This document shows, one piece after another, positions 58,037-64,000 of a stretch of DNA of 64,000 bases. The position numbers were made by a program, and so were the translations under genes. Source of the stretch: CAZJYC01 sp964550165 (GTDB lineage: Bacteria > Acidobacteriota > Aminicenantia > Aminicenantales > Aminicenantaceae); assembly GCA_964550165.1 (NCBI GenBank), contig CAZJYC010000001.1:62001-126000 (forward strand). Reading direction: 5' to 3'. The notes under the pieces are model-generated. The model had not been told where the DNA came from. It saw only the letters and a program-made list of their open reading frames with translations, and did not search any database. How positions within the stretch are numbered: the first letter of the stretch is position 1; every line of letters begins with the position of its first letter.

Positions 58037-60547
58037 TCAATGACGCGGTATCAATTCCTTGGACTGAGGAATGTCGGACTTGCGATCGATTTTCCTGGAG
58101 AGAGGCGGATCATATTTGCCGTTTCCGTCGACATCGACAAAAACAGGATTGGTCAGCGCATAGGGAAGCGTAGCGTCTTTCGCGAGGCCGGTCCAGGAGG
58201 AACGCTGCAGAACAGGATAAAGGGATTCTTTCCCCAGAACTTCGATGGCGATGTAAGAATCCCCTCTGAGTTTCAGACTGAACGTTTCTTCAAACTTGGG
58301 GATGACTTCCTTTGCCGTCTGCACCGGGAAAATAACTTTCCTCTCGCCGTTGACGATCACTCTCACCTCGTTGACGGCTATCCAGGGCGCGCTCTGGACT
58401 TTTATCCATATGTCCACCTTCCCGTCTCGTGAAGTGAAGGAATCGCCCGGCAGGTAGGAGTTATTGACCTTGAACTCGATGATGGGCCCGTTGCTCGCAA
58501 AAGAGCGTCCTTTCTTGATGGAAAGAGCAACGGCTTCCCAGTTCAAATCGTCTCCTCCTTCGCCTTCGTAAAAAACATAAGTTCGCGAGTACCCAGGCTC
58601 TCCTCTGTCTATGGAATGAGAATCCGAGGAGCCGATGAGGGGGAAATAATAGCCCCGGTTCAAAAGATGAAACCAGTCCTCGATGGCCACAGAATTGGAG
58701 GAATAGAAATACGGTCCGTTCATGATTTCCAGAACATCAAAAGACGTATCGAAATTCTCCCGGGCATAGGCGGCAGATTCCAGGTCCAGTTGATAGTTGT
58801 TGAAATAGCCGAGGGTGCCGGCTCTGGGATGGTTGACCTGAAGGATGGCTCCCGGGTCTTTCTCCCGGCTGGCCTCAAAGAGAGGCGAGGCTTCGTCAGA
58901 GACAGGATCGATGGCGCCGTTGCCCTCCTCTTCTGGCCTGTATTTCAGAGGATAGGTGTTGAAATGGAGAACATAAGAAGTTGTCACTTCGTTGCCGTAG
59001 AGGACAGCCAGATATTGATTCAGGCCGAGAGTCTTGAGGGCTGGAGCATAATCCGAGATAAAGTTGTGGTCCGAGGCCACCGCCACTTCCACGCCTTCAG
59101 CCACGACCGATTTTATCCTTTCCGGAATGCGCATTTGTCCGTCTGAGTTCAAAGTGTGAAGATGAGGGTCCAGGGCAATGAGATTCGGCGTTTTCACCAC
59201 TCTGTCTATACGGAAAACGAGTTCCAGGAGTTCATCCTTCAAGATTTCAATCGCTTTCTGGTCCAGGGAGTATTCGGGCCCCCTGGAGGCGGAGGCAAGA
59301 TATGTGCCGGCGGGGAGTTTCAGTTCCAGACCTTCTTCTGGGGGAAAACAGGAATTTTTGAAGGATTCCCAATTTTTTCCGCTTTTTATCGGGTTTTCTG
59401 GTTTGAAATAGGGGGTTGGAGTCGGAGCGAGCCCGATAAAGGTGGCCTTTCCGGGGACGAATTTGCCCTGGCTGTCCTGGATTTTCACTTTCACCCGGCC
59501 ATGAGGCGGATTCTGGAGAAGACAGGAGTTCTCCTTCCCTGCGGCGACAACCATGAGCTCCTCCGAGACAGCCGGGAAAAAATTAGCTCTGACTTTATAC
59601 GTTCCCTCGGGGAGCGGGATCTGGACGGAGAATGGATCGTCCAGCATCGAGCGAAAGAAGACAGATGAGGAAAGCGCATCGCTGACGATGACCTCCATCA
59701 GACTTCCGCTCGAGTCTTTGAAATGGATGGAGGCTTGAACGAAACGGACGTTAAGAATCTGGTAGGCTTTCTGGAGAAGCTCCCCGAACCTGGTATCGAC
59801 AAGGAGGATGTGGCGGGTCTCAAAGACATCTTTTGGTTTTAATACTCCGCTCTCCTCTTTTTCTGGCAAAGGAGTCAGGTTCAGCCAGGCCAAATAATGA
59901 CCCTTTTTCTGGTAGACCCGGAAGTTGAGCTCAGGATGCTTCTCTCGCTGAAAAGGGCTGAAAGAATAGCTGCAGAATGCGTTGCAATAAGGAGAATAAT
60001 TTATGCCTTCCAAGTCCTTTCCGCCTGTGTTGGTCAAGGCGGAGAGAACGTCAACTCTCCCTTGATCAGGGAAAAAATGATAGAGCGTTTTGATCCGCGC
60101 TTTTTCCCCCTTTTTTCCTGTGTAAAGAGAGGTGGCCTCAAAAGCGAAGGCTCCTCCGGGAGTTTTTTCCTTCAAAGGCCGGAGCTGGGTATAAGACAAG
60201 TCTTCACGTTTGTCTTTTATCCTGAACGAAGGAGACCCAATGACAAGGGTGCTTTCCAGATTTTTTCCTGCGGGGACAAAGCTGATGATGCTTCCCATGA
60301 CACCAGGTGTAGGGGAGTTGGTGGTGGTTTTCAGCGTCCTTTGGCTTCCTCCGATCAGGGTGAGGGTCTGGCCGTCAGAAATCAGAAAATCGCCCTCTTT
60401 CCAGATTGTGCAGAATTTTTCGGGCAGATCCTCCGCACTCTTGACGACTTTTACCTCGAATTCTTCTCCGCTGACAAGAACAGAGACGAAGAGGATAAGG
60501 ACAAAGAGAATAAGAATGAAGAAGGCATATTTTTTTATTCCTTCCAT
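58037..60547 (-). CDS. Exported CehA/McbA-family PHP-domain metallohydrolase
   Basis: 836 residues from ATG 60547 (GGAGG 7 bases upstream; longer start at 60586 rejected). Signal/anchor helix, ~430 residues of beta-rich domains, then a PHP-like domain with metal motifs LDPHLHTLNSDGQ, VASDHNF, LQVNHPRAG and GSSDSHS, and a C-terminal beta domain ending near VFVDVDGNGKYDPPLS. CehA/McbA-type proteins act as esterases, phosphoesterases or carbamate hydrolases in some bacteria. Substrate unknown. About 280 residues longer than the bare family. Confidence 0.87.
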   Translation of the reverse strand: MEGIKKYAFFILILFVLILFVSVLVSGEEFEVKVVKSAEDLPEKFCTIWKEGDFLISDGQTLTLIGGSQRTLKTTTNSPTPGVMGSIISFVPAGKNLESTLVIGSPSFRIKDKREDLSYTQLRPLKEKTPGGAFAFEATSLYTGKKGEKARIKTLYHFFPDQGRVDVLSALTNTGGKDLEGINYSPYCNAFCSYSFSPFQREKHPELNFRVYQKKGHYLAWLNLTPLPEKEESGVLKPKDVFETRHILLVDTRFGELLQKAYQILNVRFVQASIHFKDSSGSLMEVIVSDALSSSVFFRSMLDDPFSVQIPLPEGTYKVRANFFPAVSEELMVVAAGKENSCLLQNPPHGRVKVKIQDSQGKFVPGKATFIGLAPTPTPYFKPENPIKSGKNWESFKNSCFPPEEGLELKLPAGTYLASASRGPEYSLDQKAIEILKDELLELVFRIDRVVKTPNLIALDPHLHTLNSDGQMRIPERIKSVVAEGVEVAVASDHNFISDYAPALKTLGLNQYLAVLYGNEVTTSYVLHFNTYPLKYRPEEEGNGAIDPVSDEASPLFEASREKDPGAILQVNHPRAGTLGYFNNYQLDLESAAYARENFDTSFDVLEIMNGPYFYSSNSVAIEDWFHLLNRGYYFPLIGSSDSHSIDRGEPGYSRTYVFYEGEGGDDLNWEAVALSIKKGRSFASNGPIIEFKVNNSYLPGDSFTSRDGKVDIWIKVQSAPWIAVNEVRVIVNGERKVIFPVQTAKEVIPKFEETFSLKLRGDSYIAIEVLGKESLYPVLQRSSWTGLAKDATLPYALTNPVFVDVDGNGKYDPPLSRKIDRKSDIPQSKELIPRH

Positions 60548-60724
60548 GATTGCCTCCATGGATGTCGTACAATGCTCCGAAAGCAAAGATGACGGTAAAG
60601 GCTATTACCATATATCAAAAGCAACACGGTTTCAAATATTTTATTGCATGGGTTGGCGTTTGCAATGGAAAGTCTGTTTGACTAAAATCATCTTGCGTTT
60701 TGTTAAGCTTTAAGGCGAGCTCTC

Positions 60725-61684
60725 ATGAAAGGCATCAAAAAGATTCATCGAGCCAAAGGCAAGAAATTTCTCTTGCAGGTGGAAACGTCGGAAAATCCCA
60801 AAGATTACTTGAAATACGAAGAGCTCAGGTATGAGATTTGGGGCGATGCCAAGGATACCCTTCCGGGCGCACGGAACATGTGGTGCGAGAATTTCCTTCA
60901 TGAAGGGAGCAGCCTTTTTATCGCCGTCTATGCGGAGGATGAAAAAGGCCGCTTCGGGAAGGAAAATCTTGTTGGCTTTTCCTACGGCTTTGTCGGCGTC
61001 AAGGACAAAGCCATAGCCTTCCGCGATCCGGCCAACCTTCAGTTCTACTCCCAGTATACCGGAGTCAGGCCGGATTTTCAGCACTTCGGGCTTGGAGTGA
61101 TGATCAAGGAATTCCAGAGGGAGATGGTGCGGGATGTCTTCGGAATTTTTACCGTGACATGCACCTTCGATCCTTTGACAGCGATCAATGCCCACAGGAA
61201 TATCCATCATTTCGGGATGGAGGTGGCGAGCTACAGGGAAGCTCCTTACGGAGATTTCGAGGGGTTTTTAAACAGAGCCGATATTCCCTGCGACAGGTTT
61301 TTTGTTTGCTGGGATTTGAAGAGAAAAATGCGAAGGCCTGACTATGATCTGGAAGCCCTGGTCAGCCCCGAACACCTCGTCACGGAAACAGCCCTTCGGG
61401 AGATAAAGGGCCGCAACAAATTTGTCACCTTGGAGATCATCAAAAAGATAAAATCGGATTTCAACCAGGAGTTCCTGCTGGTAGAAATTCCTTATGATTT
61501 CTATTTGATGCTCCAGGAGACGGACGTTCCAGAGACTCGAATCCGGCGGATTCCCTTGAACTGGCGGCTGAAGACACGGCAGGCTTTTCAATCCTTATTC
61601 CAAAGAGGCTACACAATCATCGATTTCCGGCGGATGGAAAAGCAGGAGCGAAAGAGGCATTTTTACGTTTTGAAAAAACAATAA
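60725..61684 (+). CDS. Predicted GNAT-superfamily acetyltransferase (COG3375-like)
   Basis: 319 residues. The N-terminal 160 residues carry the GNAT core with ENLVGFSYGFVGV and SQYTGVRPDFQHFGLGVMIK, the latter matching the acetyl-CoA loop (V-x-P-x-x-x-x-x-GLG). VTCTFDPLTAINAHRNIHHFG follows as in the COG3375 group. The C-terminal half is unusual and could be a substrate domain. No signal peptide. Nothing nearby shows the substrate. Confidence 0.78.
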   Translation: MKGIKKIHRAKGKKFLLQVETSENPKDYLKYEELRYEIWGDAKDTLPGARNMWCENFLHEGSSLFIAVYAEDEKGRFGKENLVGFSYGFVGVKDKAIAFRDPANLQFYSQYTGVRPDFQHFGLGVMIKEFQREMVRDVFGIFTVTCTFDPLTAINAHRNIHHFGMEVASYREAPYGDFEGFLNRADIPCDRFFVCWDLKRKMRRPDYDLEALVSPEHLVTETALREIKGRNKFVTLEIIKKIKSDFNQEFLLVEIPYDFYLMLQETDVPETRIRRIPLNWRLKTRQAFQSLFQRGYTIIDFRRMEKQERKRHFYVLKKQ

Positions 61685-61847
61685 GCTCTGACGAATCGCT
61701 GAGCCTGCCGTTTAAACTGATATTTCTCCCCATTCAAAGAACAGGCCAAAGAAGGAAAAGAAGAGGGAGATAAAAATTGTTTGAATTCATGAATTTTTTT
61801 TAATAAATTATGAATTCCAGGGAAAATTAGCGGCCGAGGAGAAAAAC

Positions 61848-63167
61848 ATGAAGAAGAGACAATTCGCGGTTTTGGCCTTGACTGTTTTTGTTTGCGGAAT
61901 GTGGTCCGTCTCCTGCAGGGTCAAGCCTCAGAATGAGGCTTTTGAACTCAGGGCCCGAGCGATTCATGACTGCGCCCTGACTGTTGACGCCCATATCGAC
62001 ACTCCTTCCAACATGCTGGAAGAAGGATGGGATATCGGAGAGCGGCATGATCCTCGCCAGAGAAGAAGCGGCAAAATTGACCTGCCGCGGATGGCCGAAG
62101 GCGGCTTGGATGCCGCATTTTTTGCTGTGTTTGTCGGCCAGGGCGAAAGAACGCCTGAGGGCTATGCCAAGGCCAAAGAGCGAGCCACAGCCATGCTGGA
62201 TGCCATTCATAAAATGGCCGAGGATTATCCGCACCTTGTGGGAATAGCGACAACGCCAGAGGATGCCTACCGTCTGGAAAAAGAGGGAAAGAGGGCTGCT
62301 TTCATCGGGATGGAAAACGGTTACCCCGTCGGCAAAGACCTTTCCTTGCTGGAAGAATTCTATCAAAGGGGAGTCCGGTATCTGACGCTCTGTCACAGCC
62401 AGGATAATGACATCTGCGATTCCTCCACAGATAGACAGAATCCCGAGGATAACGGATTGAGTGAATTCGGAAAAGAGGTTGTTGCCATATGCAACCGCCT
62501 TGGAATCATGGTCGATGTCTCCCATATTTCTGATAAATCCTTTTTTGATGTCCTCCAAATCACAAAAGCTCCGGTCATCGCCTCCCATTCCAGTGCCCGA
62601 GCCCTCTGCGATAGTCCAAGAAACCTCTCGGATGAAATGCTTAAAGCCTTGGCTGCTAACGGCGGAGTCGTCCAAATCTGTTTCGTCTCCAGTTTTATCA
62701 AAAAGGAAAAGCCCCATCCGGACAGGGACAAGGCCCTTCAAGCCCTTCGCGAGAAGTACGGGTCGCGCCGGGACATCAAGGATGATGCTATTCTGGCAAA
62801 AATGCGCGGGGACTATATGGCCATTTATGAGAAGTATCCTGTGGAGAGAGCTACAGTCAAGGATGTCGTGGACCACATCGATTATGCGGTTCAGTTGATC
62901 GGAGTGGATCATGTCGGTATTGGAACGGACTTTGATGGCGGAGGGGACATCGAAGGCTGTGATAATGTTCTTGAGCTGCCTCATATCACAGAAGAACTCC
63001 TTCGCCGCGGCTATTCCGAAGACGAAATCCGCAAGATTTGGGGAGGGAACCTTATGCGCGTCTTCAAGGAGGTTATGAAGGTCGCAGAGTCGTTCGGAAA
63101 GAGATCTTCTCAAGCAAATGTCTTCTGGAATTTTCTTGATGGGCTTCGTCAAAGCTCTTCCCATTGA
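61848..63167 (+). CDS. Membrane dipeptidase (M19 renal dipeptidase family), lipoprotein
   Basis: 439 residues. Lipobox WSVSC near residue 24, then the M19 barrel with zinc ligands in VDAHIDTPSNM (HxD), the bridging Glu in FIGMENGYPV, and His in MVDVSHISDKSF and VIASHSSARALC; GIGTDFDGGG near the C-terminus is a further signature. It cleaves dipeptides in the periplasm or outside the cell. GAGGAG is 6 bases before the ATG. It is followed by the peptide-type substrate-binding protein gene, which fits use of peptides. Confidence 0.94.
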   Translation: MKKRQFAVLALTVFVCGMWSVSCRVKPQNEAFELRARAIHDCALTVDAHIDTPSNMLEEGWDIGERHDPRQRRSGKIDLPRMAEGGLDAAFFAVFVGQGERTPEGYAKAKERATAMLDAIHKMAEDYPHLVGIATTPEDAYRLEKEGKRAAFIGMENGYPVGKDLSLLEEFYQRGVRYLTLCHSQDNDICDSSTDRQNPEDNGLSEFGKEVVAICNRLGIMVDVSHISDKSFFDVLQITKAPVIASHSSARALCDSPRNLSDEMLKALAANGGVVQICFVSSFIKKEKPHPDRDKALQALREKYGSRRDIKDDAILAKMRGDYMAIYEKYPVERATVKDVVDHIDYAVQLIGVDHVGIGTDFDGGGDIEGCDNVLELPHITEELLRRGYSEDEIRKIWGGNLMRVFKEVMKVAESFGKRSSQANVFWNFLDGLRQSSSH

Positions 63168-63268
63168 CCGCTCCATATGTAAAAAAAGTTTACAAAAATT
63201 ATTTTATAATCCGACCAATTTCGTTTTCTAAGTGGCTCTTATGTATAGGATTAGCCCTTTTTTCGGGT

Positions 63269-63283
63269 TGGCATAAAAGTTGC
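63269..63283 (+). promoter_or_regulatory. Sigma-54 (RpoN) promoter
   Basis: TGGCATAAAAGTTGC, preceded by T, matches the -24/-12 consensus with exact spacing. The start would be near 63295, 40 bases before the substrate-binding protein ATG. Confidence 0.7.
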
Positions 63284-63334
63284 CCTTCATTTGCTATAAA
63301 TCCGAAGATAATTTATGATTTAAGGAAAGTGAGA

Positions 63335-64000
63335 ATGGTCAAAAGGTTCGCGCCGTACGCTCTTTTAAGCCTTGTTTTTTCTTTGGTCTTTGTCATCCCC
63401 CCTTCCCATTTTGGTCAAAGAGAGGGCATACCTCGTTATGGAGGAGTTTTTCACCTGAAATCTTTCACCGATAAATTTCGAATGCAGCTTGACCCGGCAA
63501 GTCCGGATTCTTTCATTTTTATCTCCGAGCAGCTCTTTGATGGCTTGGTCAAACTGGACAAAAACCTGAACATCGTTCCTCATTTGGCGGAGTACTGGTC
63601 CATCTCCTCAGATGGCACAATTTACACTTTTTTCTTGAGGCGAGGAATCAAATTCCATCACGGAGCCGAGCTGACGGCCGAAGATGTCAAATTTTCCCTG
63701 GAACGGCTTCTTGATCCGAAGGTGAACTTTCCCTATTACCAGTTCTTCCTTCCCAAAGTTGTCGGGGCCAGGGAATTTCGGGAGGGAAAAGCCAAAGATG
63801 TGGCTGGATTCAAAGCTTTAGATAAACACACATTCGAGATCCAATGGACAAAGCCTTTTATCTCCGCCCTGTATCTGATGAGTCTGCATTTCTGCAAGAT
63901 ACTTCCCAGGGATCTTGTCCTGGGCCAGGGAAGAGGATTTTTCACTAAGCCTTCGGGAACCGGCCCGTTTGTTTTTGACTTCTGGCTCAGGAATACGCGA
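63335..64000 (+). CDS. Peptide/nickel-type ABC transporter substrate-binding protein (family 5), 3' end outside window
   Basis: 222 codons are present and the frame is open at the window end. Signal peptide (to about residue 27), then GGVFHLKSF, EQLFDGLVKLDKNLNIVPHLAEYW and GIKFHHGAELTAEDVKFSLERL (given in parts: FHHGAELTAEDVKFSLERL), the classic SBP_bac_5 start. It would bind oligopeptides for an ABC importer. Upstream: AAGGAAAGTGAG ribosome site and a sigma-54 promoter. Nearby M19 dipeptidase supports peptide use. Confidence 0.93.
   Translation, partial: MVKRFAPYALLSLVFSLVFVIPPSHFGQREGIPRYGGVFHLKSFTDKFRMQLDPASPDSFIFISEQLFDGLVKLDKNLNIVPHLAEYWSISSDGTIYTFFLRRGIKFHHGAELTAEDVKFSLERLLDPKVNFPYYQFFLPKVVGAREFREGKAKDVAGFKALDKHTFEIQWTKPFISALYLMSLHFCKILPRDLVLGQGRGFFTKPSGTGPFVFDFWLRNTR

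Noticed and set aside
61827..63176. 449-codon minus-strand open frame
   Set aside because: Antisense shadow of the M19 dipeptidase; no domain in its own translation.
1..64000. CRISPR array, prophage, integrase, rRNA operon or replication origin
   Set aside because: No regularly spaced repeats, phage genes, integrases, rRNA sequence, or dnaA-box clusters were seen. R1 and R2 are dispersed and not arrayed.

Overview
The window is a bacterial chromosomal segment with roughly balanced base composition and compact, mostly directional operons. It carries many secreted or lipoprotein hydrolases (M14, M1, S9 and M19 peptidases, a class A beta-lactamase-like enzyme, GH172), a type IV pilus/type II secretion assembly cluster whose secretin ends in a cohesin domain, an anaerobic (class III) ribonucleotide reductase operon, and a FadL-type outer membrane protein. 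This points to a diderm, anaerobic, protein-degrading heterotroph. The combination resembles Acidobacteriota/Candidatus Aminicenantes, but that assignment is inference; no rRNA or other phylogenetic marker is present.

Layout. 1-3.7 kb: minus-strand secreted hydrolases (M14 carboxypeptidase, beta-lactamase-like protein, ChaN/PDZ protein). 4.0-7.4 kb: speD and a large M1 aminopeptidase behind a near-perfect sigma-54 promoter. 7.4-12.0 kb: a minus-strand operon of a small exported protein, a PDZ/multi-TM sensor kinase and an NtrC-type sigma-54 activator. 12.2-27.2 kb: the pilus/secretion cluster (pilC, pilB, pilM-N-O-P, secretin-cohesin), a CAT-anticodon tRNA beside tilS, two pseudopilins and three paralogous PilX/GspK-like proteins, ending at a strong terminator. 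27.3-30.6 kb: a convergent operon of ABC ATPase, permease, TPR/pilin-like protein and prepilin peptidase. 30.9-35.3 kb: a decayed S9 peptidase, free-methionine-sulfoxide reductase, a FadL-type porin and a Spy-like protein. 35.6-43.5 kb: a FecR/DUF6600 protein with a Ser/Arg-rich tail, exported proteins, a TlpA-like thioredoxin, an MFS transporter and a HAD phosphatase. 43.7-47.3 kb: nrdD-redoxin-nrdG-dut behind two NrdR-type boxes. 47.4-53.6 kb: SpoU-type methyltransferase, OsmC, SppA, DUF429, GH172 and amidohydrolase genes. 53.8-57.5 kb: a minus-strand operon of radical SAM, VTT/DedA, SDR and diacylglycerol-kinase-like genes that looks membrane-lipid related. 58-64 kb: a CehA/McbA-type PHP protein, GNAT protein, M19 dipeptidase, and a peptide-type ABC substrate-binding protein (partial) behind another sigma-54 site.

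Two dispersed repeat families are visible. R1 is a palindromic element of about 185 bp in three intergenic copies, two of them flanked by 10-bp direct repeats like target-site duplications (MITE-like). R2 is a mosaic repeat, often containing an AAAAGGGGAC-GTCCCCTTTT palindrome, present four times plus one short relative. Sigma-54 promoter matches upstream of three unlinked secreted-protein genes, together with the NtrC-type activator, suggest a local sigma-54 regulon for envelope and peptide functions.
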